A stretch of DNA of 6,756 nt from CAZAGT01 sp964484515 (GTDB lineage: Bacteria; Desulfobacterota; DSM-4660; Desulfatiglandales; HGW-15): positions 1 through 6,756 of the forward strand of contig CAZAGT010000293.1 of NCBI GenBank assembly GCA_964484515.1. Reading direction: 5' to 3'. Both the position numbers and the translations under genes were made by a program. Of the stretch, positions 1 to 5,725 are shown piece after piece. Numbering within the stretch: the stretch's first letter is position 1; each line of letters opens with the position of its first letter. The notes under the pieces were generated by a model that worked only from the letters and a program-made list of their open reading frames with translations, was not told where the DNA came from and ran no database searches.

Positions 1-110
1 GACTGAGCCGAGCGAAGCGAAGGTAAAGAAATCCCGAGGAATGAGGCGTACATAGGAGTACGCCGCAGTGACGAAGGATGAGGATAATCCCGATAGAATC
101 GGGACGGATG
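1..110. repeat. Hairpin-bearing intergenic repeat-like segment
   Basis: This segment shows no convincing gene. It holds two perfect hairpins: GGCGTAC/GTACGCC (45-51 and 58-64, 6-nt loop) and TCCCGAT/ATCGGGA (88-94 and 98-104, 3-nt loop). Short direct repeats flank the first hairpin: AATCCCGA at 30-37 and 86-93, and GGAATGAGG/GGATGAGG on either side. The left end also has the tandem GCGAAGCGAAG. This modular layout resembles dispersed intergenic elements of deltaproteobacterial genomes; that resemblance is from memory and only one copy is visible here. The remainder up to 278 has no gene I can support. A weak promoter-like pair there, TTGATT at 171-176 and TTATGG at 194-199 with a 17-bp spacer, could serve the gene at 279. 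Confidence 0.4.
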
Positions 111-278
111 GGCGTTTTCCGACAGCCTCTACAGAGAAAAGGGATGGGCAGCAAATCTGGAAGCACCTCATTGATTTCGGCGCCTTTTTCGGTTTATGGA
201 CTCAAACCCAACACGTCGCCAGCAAACCAAAGTCATAGACGACGAACATTGAGCCTCTACGCCTAGGTTGAATAGGCT

Positions 279-590
279 ATGAAGAGACTATTCGCGCCCG
301 GACAAATGGTAACGACCTTTAGCGGACAGACTGGGATGGTCATTTCGAAAAGGCTCCTGGCTATCCTAAGGGAACGTTCGCGCGAGGGTAGAAAGCCGGG
401 TCATTCCTTCAGTCTCGGAGAATGCCACGACCCCGATTACATCCAGGAAATCCCGGTTGCCTTCGAAGATGGAACGTTCGATGTCATGAGGGCCACAAGC
501 ATTCGGCGTCAGGTAGAGCCAGATGACAAGAAGCGGGCGGAAATCCAAAGACAACTTCATCAACTGGCAGGCCCGGATGGGGCACCCTAA
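279..590 (+). CDS. Small hypothetical protein (103 aa), SH3/KOW-like N-terminus
   Basis: I do not recognise this family. The 103-residue product is charged and soluble, with no signal peptide or membrane segment. The first 25 residues (PGQMVTTFSGQTGMVIS) have the glycine-spaced beta pattern of small SH3/KOW-like barrels. The middle (residues 31-50) is basic and then His/Cys-containing, and residues 56-77 (EIPVAFEDGTFDVMRATSIR) look like a second beta unit. The tail is helical and charged. The start codon lacks a good Shine-Dalgarno sequence (only AGG-like triplets upstream), so the exact start is uncertain. It is probably real because it ends 15 bp before the HIT gene on the same strand and the two look co-transcribed. 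A role in nucleotide or nucleic-acid metabolism would be a guess from that neighbour alone. Confidence 0.6.
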   Translation: MKRLFAPGQMVTTFSGQTGMVISKRLLAILRERSREGRKPGHSFSLGECHDPDYIQEIPVAFEDGTFDVMRATSIRRQVEPDDKKRAEIQRQLHQLAGPDGAP

Positions 591-592
591 GG

Positions 593-600
593 AAAGGAGG
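593..600 (+). promoter_or_regulatory. Ribosome binding site of the HIT gene
   Basis: AAAGGAGG lies 5 nt before the ATG at 606 and starts 3 nt after the stop codon of the upstream small gene. It is one of the strongest Shine-Dalgarno matches in the window. It fixes the HIT start and fits translation as the second gene of a two-gene unit. Confidence 0.8.
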
Positions 601-605
601 ACACG

Positions 606-1028
606 ATGGAAGAGTGCATCTTCTGCAAGATCGTGGACGGACAAATACCGAGTTTTAAGGTCTACGAGGACGATAGGGTCTTCGCCTTCGAAGACATCAA
701 CCCGGTCTCCGCAGGGCATACCCTGATCATCCCGAAACGCCACGCCCAGGACCTGTGGGAAATACCGCCGGAGGACCTGGCCGCCGTTCATCTTGCCTCC
801 AAGAAGATCGGCGATGCCCTTAAGCGCGTCCTCAAGCCGTCCGGCATGGCGGCCCTACAGCTAAATGGCCGGGGCGTCAACCAGGTCGTGATGCACTACC
901 ATCTCCACCTCATCCCGCGCCGGATGGATGCGCCGGAGCTTCCGATGACCCATTGGGAAATGAAGCCTGGAGACATGGAGGAGATCGGACGGATGGCCAA
1001 AGATATCGCCGCGGCTATCACGGCCTAG
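606..1028 (+). CDS. HIT-family (histidine triad) nucleotide-binding hydrolase
   Basis: This is a full-length 140-residue histidine triad protein, the usual size for bacterial HINT/HIT enzymes. Known members hydrolyse AMP-linked or dinucleotide substrates (phosphoramidates, AppppA) in the cytosol through a nucleotidylated histidine. The triad H-x-H-x-H is seen at H97, H99 and H101 in QVVMHYHLHLIPR, with the usual Asn/Gln just before it. The N-terminal CIFC (C4, C7) together with H46 in IPKRH and the first triad histidine match the zinc site of many bacterial HIT proteins. The conserved EDDRVFAFEDINPVSAGHTL block spans residues 21-40. The start follows a strong Shine-Dalgarno. The true substrate cannot be read from sequence; the family assignment is firm. 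Confidence 0.95.
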   Translation: MEECIFCKIVDGQIPSFKVYEDDRVFAFEDINPVSAGHTLIIPKRHAQDLWEIPPEDLAAVHLASKKIGDALKRVLKPSGMAALQLNGRGVNQVVMHYHLHLIPRRMDAPELPMTHWEMKPGDMEEIGRMAKDIAAAITA

Positions 1029-1056
1029 CTCAATTCCATCCAGAAATGGCCCGTTT

Positions 1057-1222
1057 CCGCAATTGCGGCGTCAACTCGCCGGAGGCGAACAAGTCTGCGG
1101 GATCCCTTGGGCGGCGTCCTGTACGCCTCCTCACAATCCCTTGATTTGACTCGGGCCATCCATAGCCCTCGGCCCTTACGGGCCGCCTGAAGGCGGTCCA
1201 ATTCCGCTATCCTGCGGAATTG
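1057..1222. repeat. Array of seven consecutive small inverted repeats
   Basis: Seven self-complementary units lie within 166 bp of gene-free DNA. They are the palindrome CCGCAATTGCGG (1057-1068), TCGCC-GGA-GGCGA (1076-1088), GGCGT-N5-ACGCC (1113-1127), GGGC-N8-GCCC (1153-1168), GGCCC-TTAC-GGGCC (1171-1184), CCGCC-TGAA-GGCGG (1183-1196) and CAATTCCGC-N6-GCGGAATTG (1199-1222, a 9-bp stem). An 8-bp direct repeat, ATCCCTTG, occurs at 1102-1109 and 1136-1143. No T-run follows any stem, so these are not classical terminators, though the last could still end HIT transcripts. The array could be a REP/BIME-like dispersed element or a structured RNA. The open frame crossing it on the minus strand has no family features and is not called. 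Confidence 0.5.
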
Positions 1223-1404
1223 TCCTTGACCTTGCGAAAGACCTCTCATTTCGGATCCGGAAACCTTGTTAACGCTCACCTGGTTTAATGGATGGGCACT
1301 GCTCGGAGGGCGTGCACCGGCGCTTCTGTAAGAGACGGCGACAAGGAAGCCGCGCGCTGAGGCAGGTGATTTGGGGGCCTAGGTATCGGAGACCGGTCTT
1401 CGAC
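1223..1404. other. Gene-free stretch between hairpin array and HNH gene
   Basis: I see no gene in this 182-bp remainder of the HIT-HNH gap. It holds two small palindromes: CGGATCCG near 1253-1260 and AGACCGGTCT (1390-1399), which extends to an 18-bp near-palindrome (1386-1403) directly beyond the stop codon of the minus-strand HNH gene. That position suits a transcript-end structure, but there is no loop and no U-run, so a terminator is not claimed. Confidence 0.3.
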
Positions 1405-1929
1405 CTATTCAAGCAACTCCACATGCCAGTACAAATAATCTCGCCAGGTCTGGGGGATCTGCTTCAGACCGATCGTGATCTTTATGGCCGGCACCCATGA
1501 TGGCCGCGTCGGCTTGCGGACAAGTTTCATGCGGGCTTCGGTGGGGGTGCGACCGCCTTTTTGGCGGTTACAGCCCACGCAACACGTAACGATGTTCTCC
1601 CACTCCGTCTTCCCGCCGCGAGACTTTGGCAGGACATGATCGTAGGTGAGTTCCTCCGTTGGGTGCTTGAGTCCGCAGTACTGGCAGTGATATTTGTCCC
1701 TCAGGTAGATGTTTTGTCTTGAGAACTTGACAGGGCTCTTGGGCTTCTTGACCAGTTTGAGCAAGCGCACGACGGAGGGCAGTTTGATGGTGAAGCTTAC
1801 CGAACGGATATCCCGGCCGTACTCCTCGATGACCTCGACCTTGCCGAGGCAGAGTAGTGTAATAGCCTTCTTCCAGTTGATGATTCTGAGAGGCTCATAG
1901 GTGATGTTCAAGAGCAGCACCTGCTCCAT
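1405..1929 (-). CDS. HNH endonuclease family protein
   Basis: This is a complete 174-residue protein of the common stand-alone HNH group. Residues 1-60 (VLLLNITYEPLRIINWKKAI and on) form the conserved N-terminal beta-rich region typical of the group. The zinc-bound HNH module follows: HCQYC (C82, C85), YDHVLPKSRGG with D97-H98, N112, and TCCVGCNRQKGG supplying C117, C120 and N121. The fold binds a metal and cuts or nicks nucleic acid. The cellular role of this widespread group is not established. There is no intron, intein or phage context, so a homing role is unlikely. The start is set by AGGAGG 9 nt upstream. It diverges from the URO-D-like gene. Family confidence is high, function low. Confidence 0.9.
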   Translation of the reverse strand: MEQVLLLNITYEPLRIINWKKAITLLCLGKVEVIEEYGRDIRSVSFTIKLPSVVRLLKLVKKPKSPVKFSRQNIYLRDKYHCQYCGLKHPTEELTYDHVLPKSRGGKTEWENIVTCCVGCNRQKGGRTPTEARMKLVRKPTRPSWVPAIKITIGLKQIPQTWRDYLYWHVELLE

Positions 1930-1938
1930 TAATCTAGG

Positions 1939-1944
1939 CCTCCT
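1939..1944 (-). promoter_or_regulatory. Ribosome binding site of the HNH gene
   Basis: AGGAGG on the minus strand lies 9 nt before the ATG at 1929. It supports that start over internal methionines. Confidence 0.75.
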
Positions 1945-1986
1945 GTGGGGCTAGCTGCGGTTCCCCGATATTGCTCTAACTGCCTC

Positions 1987-2015
1987 TTATTAGCCGAAAA
2001 TTGCCCGTACCACAA
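1987..2015 (-). promoter_or_regulatory. Possible promoter of the HNH gene
   Basis: On the minus strand, TTGTGG (2010-2015) and TAATAA (1987-1992) are separated by 17 bp, about 60 nt before the HNH start. Each hexamer matches the sigma-70 consensus at only three of six positions. The call rests mainly on spacing and location. Confidence 0.25.
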
Positions 2016-2020
2016 GCAAA

Positions 2021-2089
2021 AAATTCGTTAGAATTTGACGAGCGCTCCACATAGGGCGCCGAGTTGCGGTGAGAGCTGCAAACGAATTT
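2021..2089. repeat. 9-bp inverted repeat in the divergent intergenic region
   Basis: AAATTCGTT (2021-2029) and AACGAATTT (2081-2089) are exact reverse complements 51 bp apart. The left arm is also part of a local hairpin, AAATTC-GTTA-GAATTT (2021-2036). The segment between contains AGCGCT, GGCGCC and a TTGC/GCAA pair. It could be paired operator half-sites or the closing stem of a leader RNA for the gene at 2178. I see no cobalamin riboswitch box (GCCACTG) in it. Confidence 0.35.
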
Positions 2090-2117
2090 CATACCCGCCA
2101 ATCCTTGTGGAGAGATT

Positions 2118-2145
2118 CTTTTTGATAGACACGCGTACTTTTTGA
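2118..2145 (+). promoter_or_regulatory. Direct repeat CTTTTTGA x2 upstream of the URO-D-like gene
   Basis: CTTTTTGA occurs at 2118-2125 and 2138-2145, 20 bp apart start to start, or about two helical turns. Each copy contains a -35-like hexamer (TTGATA at 2122, TTGACC at 2142), but no -10 box sits at normal spacing. The pair may be a binding site for a dimeric regulator or overlapping promoter elements, 33-60 nt before the start codon. Confidence 0.3.
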
Positions 2146-2177
2146 CCGAATAATGAGCGCGAGGAGATCGGATAATC

Positions 2178-3338
2178 ATGGCAGCACAGACAGATCATTT
2201 GACTAGCCGCGAGAGGTTCGTTCTCGCGTTATCCCACCGCGATACGGACAGGGTGCCTACCGACCTGGGAGGCCTCTCCACCACCATAAGGACGATCGAT
2301 CTCTATCAACGCCTCAGGGCCGAGCTCGGGCTCCCGGCGGCGCCAAAGGTGAGGCACTTCTTGGACGAACATGTCATCCCGGACGAAGACCTTTTGACAG
2401 CCTTCCAGATCGACACACGCTACGTGCGTCTAGGAGCCGCCAAGCAATGGCGGCGGGATCGAATCAATCGACATACCGTCCGTGACGAGTGGGGAACCGC
2501 CTGGACAAAGCCTCCCCATCTCACATACGCCAGCCTGGTGGATAATCCCATTAAGGAGGCCACCATGGAATCTCTGCGCAAATATCAGCTTCCCGACCCG
2601 GATGATCCCGGGCGTTACGAGGGGCTACGTGAGACCGGGGCCAAATTGTATCGCGAAACGGAGTATGCGCTCGTAGCCGACTTCCCGACCGGGGCCGGCG
2701 TTTTCGACCAGGCGTGGCGTGTCCGTGGCATGGAGGCACTCCTCGTAGATATGTTCGAGAATCCGGAATTCTGCCATGCGCTTTTTGGATTGATCGGGAA
2801 ATGGTATGTAAGGGTCTACGAGCGGTTTATGCAGGAGGTGGGGCCACAGGTCCAAATGGTCATGCTTTATGAAGACCTGGCCATGCAAGAAGGCCCCATC
2901 ATGTCTCTGGAATTCTTTCGAACGTACGTGAAGCAGCAACACACCGAAATCATCCGCACCATTCGAAATTACACCGACGCCATGATTTGCCTTCATATCT
3001 GCGGTTCGGCTTACGCCTTTATCCAGGACTTCATCGAAATGGGCATCGGGGCCTTGAACCCCGTTCAGATCAGGGCCAAAGACATGGCTCCTGCGAAACT
3101 AAAGGCGGAGTTTGGAGATCGGATCTCCTTTCACGGAGGTGTCGACTCGCAAGAAGTCCTCCCCTCCTACTCGCAAGAAGGCGTGGCCGAGGAGGTCCAA
3201 CGCCTTGTGAATATCCTAGGAAAAAACGGCGGCTTCCTCCTCGGCCCCTGCCACTCCATTCAGCCCGATGTGCCGCCGGAGAACATCCGAGCGCTATTTG
3301 GCGCAAACCGTACACCTCAAGGTGAACCGGGTAGTTGA
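2178..3338 (+). CDS. URO-D-fold protein, MtaA-type cobalamin methyltransferase-like
   Basis: The 386-residue product belongs to the uroporphyrinogen decarboxylase superfamily. The N-terminal block (RERFVLALSHRDTDRVP, residues 11-27), DEWGTAWTKPP (103-113) and YEDLAMQEGPIMSLEFF (231-247) are typical of the branch related to corrinoid:coenzyme M methyltransferases (MtaA/MtbA). A zinc site of the H-x-C...C type is visible: H273 and C275 in LHICGS, and C358 in GPCHSIQPDVPPENI. In known relatives such zinc activates a thiol or thiolate-like methyl acceptor. This argues for methyl transfer in anaerobic one-carbon metabolism rather than haem synthesis. No corrinoid protein or partner methyltransferase is adjacent, so the substrate is unknown. 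GAGGAG (2161-2166) precedes the ATG by 11 nt, slightly far. Family confidence is high; activity is inferred. Confidence 0.88.
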   Translation: MAAQTDHLTSRERFVLALSHRDTDRVPTDLGGLSTTIRTIDLYQRLRAELGLPAAPKVRHFLDEHVIPDEDLLTAFQIDTRYVRLGAAKQWRRDRINRHTVRDEWGTAWTKPPHLTYASLVDNPIKEATMESLRKYQLPDPDDPGRYEGLRETGAKLYRETEYALVADFPTGAGVFDQAWRVRGMEALLVDMFENPEFCHALFGLIGKWYVRVYERFMQEVGPQVQMVMLYEDLAMQEGPIMSLEFFRTYVKQQHTEIIRTIRNYTDAMICLHICGSAYAFIQDFIEMGIGALNPVQIRAKDMAPAKLKAEFGDRISFHGGVDSQEVLPSYSQEGVAEEVQRLVNILGKNGGFLLGPCHSIQPDVPPENIRALFGANRTPQGEPGS

Positions 3339-3349
3339 AAGAGGTAAAA

Positions 3350-3374
3350 CCATAATAAGAAATGGGATTTTTTT
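3350..3374 (+). terminator. Weak terminator candidate after the URO-D-like gene
   Basis: CCAT (3350-3353) can pair with ATGG (3362-3365), followed shortly by seven T residues (3368-3374), 12 nt after the stop codon. The stem is only 4 bp, so an intrinsic terminator is possible but poorly supported. Confidence 0.2.
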
Positions 3375-3452
3375 CGCTTTTGGGCTAAAGGGCCTTCCTT
3401 GAAGAAGCGACATAACGAACTGAATTCACAAAGATTATAACGCCCACCCGAA

Positions 3453-3468
3453 TGGCACGACCTTCGCA
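3453..3468 (+). promoter_or_regulatory. Candidate sigma-54 (-24/-12) promoter for the patatin gene
   Basis: TGGCACG (3453-3459), four spacer bases, then TCGCA (3464-3468) match the sigma-54 consensus TGGCACG-N4-TTGCA at all but one specified position. The diagnostic GG and GC dinucleotides are exactly 10 bp apart. Transcription would begin near 3479, about 125 nt before the ATG at 3606 on the same strand. If used, the gene needs a bacterial enhancer-binding activator. No activator gene or clear enhancer repeat is seen in the window. Confidence 0.6.
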
Positions 3469-3605
3469 CAATGGGGCTCGAGGGGATCCCCCTGGTTTCA
3501 CCGTTCATGCATCGCGGTAGCTTTGAGAGCTCAACCTGGATGCGGTGCGTTGGCGTTCAAGAACCTGAATTCTCTATACGTTCAATAAACCGGCTTTTAC
3601 CTACG

Positions 3606-4565
3606 ATGACAGTCAAGATTGGCCTAGCATTGGGAGGAGGAGGAGCCAGAGGGCTCGCGCACCTCGGGGCCTTAAAGGTCCTTGAGGCGGAAGGGATACC
3701 GATTGGCTGCATCACGGGGACCTCCGCCGGGGCCGTTGTGGGGGCGATGTATGCCCAAAACCCGAACGCCGATGTACTCATCGAGCGTTTCAAGGAATCA
3801 TTGGCGGAAAATTTCTTTGATCAGTTGTCTGCGAATTGCCTGAGAGACACTTGCGTCGAAAACGAATCCTTCCTCTCTCAAACCACCCGTAATATCAAGA
3901 AGAGAATCGCCATCAATCTCGCCCAGAGCCGCCGTTCCCTTCTCAAGTCGTTTTCCCTCCAGGAGGTGCTATCCAAGTTTATCGATGAAGGCCGTATCGA
4001 AGCCACGAAGATACCTCTGGCCATTGTAGCCACCGGTCTGCACACGGGAAGGGAAATCTGGTTCGAGAGCGGCGATATCATTGCGGCTGTCGCCGCAAGC
4101 TCGACCATCCCGGGTATTTTTCCACCAGTTTACATGAAAAATGATCTTGTGACGGACGGAGCGGCGACGTGCCCTTTGCCCGTGCAGCATCTCATCAAGA
4201 TGGGAGCTGATGTGACCCTCGGAGTCGAAGTGGGGATGCGGCGTTATCATCCGATGGAGTCGGTAAACGTGATCGAGATCATCTCGCGGGCCAATATGAT
4301 TACCTCACACAGGCTGGGAGAGATCATGGTAAATACGGCGGATGTGGCTATTCGGCCGGATACCAAGGACGTGCACTGGTCGGAATTCTCGCGATGTGAT
4401 GAGCTTATCGAAGCGGGGATGAAGGCCACGGTCGCAAAGCTCCCGGAAATCAGGGCCGCTATCCGCAGTAAGGTGCCGTGGCCCCGAAGGGCTCTCGATT
4501 TCTTGGCCCGGCTTCAAAGCAAGACCTGGCATCTCCTTCCGAACCCATTTCAGATGAACCCCTGA
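3606..4565 (+). CDS. Patatin-like phospholipase (RssA-type)
   Basis: From ATG 3606 the product is 319 residues, with the patatin core starting at once as in compact bacterial members. GGGGARG (residues 10-16) is the oxyanion loop. GTSAGA (38-43) carries the nucleophile S40. AVAASSTIPGIFPPV (161-175) is the conserved mid-segment, and TDGAA gives the catalytic D184 of the Ser-Asp dyad. These enzymes hydrolyse acyl esters of phospholipids or related lipids. There is no signal peptide or membrane helix, so it is probably cytosolic or peripheral. The reading frame stays open to ATG 3471, adding 45 residues without family features. That ATG lies upstream of the expected sigma-54 transcript start, so 3606 is preferred, though no good Shine-Dalgarno precedes it. 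ATGs at 3507 and 3540 remain possible. Confidence 0.9.
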   Translation: MTVKIGLALGGGGARGLAHLGALKVLEAEGIPIGCITGTSAGAVVGAMYAQNPNADVLIERFKESLAENFFDQLSANCLRDTCVENESFLSQTTRNIKKRIAINLAQSRRSLLKSFSLQEVLSKFIDEGRIEATKIPLAIVATGLHTGREIWFESGDIIAAVAASSTIPGIFPPVYMKNDLVTDGAATCPLPVQHLIKMGADVTLGVEVGMRRYHPMESVNVIEIISRANMITSHRLGEIMVNTADVAIRPDTKDVHWSEFSRCDELIEAGMKATVAKLPEIRAAIRSKVPWPRRALDFLARLQSKTWHLLPNPFQMNP

Positions 4566-4576
4566 AGAACATCCGT

Positions 4577-5080
4577 TCAGAATCGCCCCATCCTGTTCAG
4601 ATAATGGTAGACCACGATGCCTACCGTGGTCGCGAGGTTCAAGCTTCGCACTTTTCCCCATATGGGTATGCGATAGCAGGCATAATCGTTTCGGATATCC
4701 GATGGTAGACCTTGGGTCTCTCCGCCGAAAAGCAGATAATCCCCCGGATCCACATTCGCCGTCGTATAGACGGGATCGGCATGGGTACTAAAACCGATGA
4801 TTCTGGACGACCCTCCGCTCTCCTTGGCCTCTGCAAACGCCTCGAAGTTGGGATGATGCCTGATATCTACCTCCGACCAGTAGTCCAAACCGGCCCGCTT
4901 CAAGTGTCTGTCGTCGACCCGAAAACCAAGGGGGTGAATCAGGTGCAGCCGGATCTCCGCCGCCCCACAGAGACGCGCAATGTTTCCCGTGTTGGCGGGG
5001 ATTTCCGGCTGGTACAGGACCACGTGGAGCGTCGGATTCGGGATGATCCGATGTCCTATTACACTCATATCGGGACCCAT
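4577..5080 (-). CDS. trmL: tRNA (cytidine(34)-2'-O)-methyltransferase, SPOUT family
   Basis: The 167-residue product matches TrmL (YibK group), which methylates the 2'-OH of the wobble base 34 in certain leucine tRNAs using S-adenosylmethionine. Seen motifs: VVLYQPEIPANTGNIARLC (residues 20-38, with N30 and the following TGN), HPLGFRVDDRHLKRAGLDYW (49-68), LLFGGETQGLP (116-126) and the SAM-binding trefoil-knot region IPIWGKVRSLNLATTVGIVV (138-157). The length is close to the usual 150-160. The start is unsure: ATGs at 5080 and 5068 both lack a Shine-Dalgarno, and homologues usually begin just before the VVLYQPEIP strand. It lies 108 bp downstream of the DUF6599 gene and converges with the patatin gene, 11 bp between stops. 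Confidence 0.93.
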   Translation of the reverse strand: MGPDMSVIGHRIIPNPTLHVVLYQPEIPANTGNIARLCGAAEIRLHLIHPLGFRVDDRHLKRAGLDYWSEVDIRHHPNFEAFAEAKESGGSSRIIGFSTHADPVYTTANVDPGDYLLFGGETQGLPSDIRNDYACYRIPIWGKVRSLNLATTVGIVVYHYLNRMGRF

Positions 5081-5157
5081 CTATTGGCAATCGAAGAGTA
5101 CAGAGGAGCCGCTACCCATTAGCCATGCACGGTCAACGACATCGATTTGGACACGCC

Positions 5158-5172
5158 ATGACCGAAGGTCAT
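5158..5172. repeat. 6-bp hairpin between the DUF6599 and trmL genes
   Basis: ATGACC (5158-5163) and GGTCAT (5167-5172) form a perfect 6-bp stem with a 3-nt loop, starting 17 bp beyond the DUF6599 stop on the minus strand. There is no U-run, so it may be an RNA processing or attenuation site rather than a terminator. The rest of this 108-bp gap shows nothing clear. Confidence 0.3.
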
Positions 5173-5188
5173 CGAGCCGCGCTGGTCG

Positions 5189-5725
5189 TTACGGAATCCG
5201 TTCCGCCACCGCTCTGGCAATCGACTCGATCCCTTCGATGACCCCGGGCTCCATGCTCAAGCCCGTCACCGCGACAAAGAATGGGCCCTTGTAGAAGATA
5301 AGATAGTAGTCCCCGAGGCGACCTTCCTCCCCGACCGATATCTGCTGATAGTCTGCACTCGCACGCTTCTGAAATATATCCCGAGCCCCATTGAAAGAAG
5401 ACATCTCGTAGATGTCCAAAATGATCTGGGCAGACCCGCGCGTATACTCTTGGACCAGGGCCCGTTTGAATCCAAAATCGAAGAAGATCTCAGCGCCGCC
5501 GTTCAAGTAGTCGAAAAGCGCTTCGTCCTGGTACAATTCGGGTTCTCCGAAGCGTTGCCACTCTGCGATTTTCGCCGCCTCGGGCAGGAGGGACAAGATA
5601 CCCTCATTCGGGTCGGCCTCGGCATTCCTACAACAGAATACCATCAAAAGGCCAATAACGACCGCAGCCGCGCTGAACTGTTGGTTGCTTGCCATTCGTT
5701 TAGGACCTTGCGCAACGAGGCTCAT
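5189..5725 (-). CDS. Exported DUF6599-family protein of unknown function
   Basis: The 178-residue protein has an N-terminal signal peptide: basic residues around K9-R10, a hydrophobic core (residues 19-30, AAAVVIGLLMVF), then a likely signal peptidase I site AEA|DP after residue 37. CC at 31-32 lacks a normal lipobox, so lipoprotein anchoring is unlikely. The mature part carries the DUF6599 signature FDYLNGGAEIFFDFGFKRAL (71-90) followed by IILDIYEM (101-108) and YYLIFYKGPFFVAV (140-153). No enzymatic function is established. Its ATG overlaps the TGA of the DUF362 gene by 4 bp (ATGA), with GGAAG about 9 nt upstream inside that gene, which points to translational coupling. A start at the second Met (5695) would also leave a workable signal peptide. 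Confidence 0.85.
   Translation of the reverse strand: MSLVAQGPKRMASNQQFSAAAVVIGLLMVFCCRNAEADPNEGILSLLPEAAKIAEWQRFGEPELYQDEALFDYLNGGAEIFFDFGFKRALVQEYTRGSAQIILDIYEMSSFNGARDIFQKRASADYQQISVGEEGRLGDYYLIFYKGPFFVAVTGLSMEPGVIEGIESIARAVAERIP

Noticed and set aside
78..266. Open frame of 62 codons on the plus strand
   Set aside because: It begins inside the hairpin repeat, lacks a Shine-Dalgarno, and its low-complexity Arg/Ser/Pro product resembles no protein family.
366..791. 141-codon open frame on the minus strand
   Set aside because: It lies antisense to the small gene and the well-supported HIT gene, with no recognisable motif.
1025..1279. 84-codon open frame on the minus strand across the hairpin array
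   Set aside because: Its Arg-rich product follows from the inverted repeats, and there is no family signature or ribosome binding site.
1413..1428. Minus-strand sigma-54-like TGGCATG...TTGC
   Set aside because: The GG-GC spacing is 11 bp instead of 10, and the site lies at the 3' end of the HNH coding sequence with no gene downstream on that strand.
1930..2177. Cobalamin riboswitch ahead of the URO-D-like gene
   Set aside because: The context invites it, but no B12-box or other conserved riboswitch core could be found.
3482..3491. GGGGATCCCC palindrome as an operator
   Set aside because: It is a common short palindrome containing a BamHI-type core and sits downstream of the sigma-54 site. 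Nothing beyond the symmetry supports it.
4610..4631. 7-bp hairpin GACCACG/CGTGGTC as terminator
   Set aside because: It lies within the conserved C-terminal coding part of trmL and has no U-run on either strand.
4712..5122. 136-codon open frame on the plus strand
   Set aside because: It is antisense to the clearly recognisable trmL gene, and its product has no motif.
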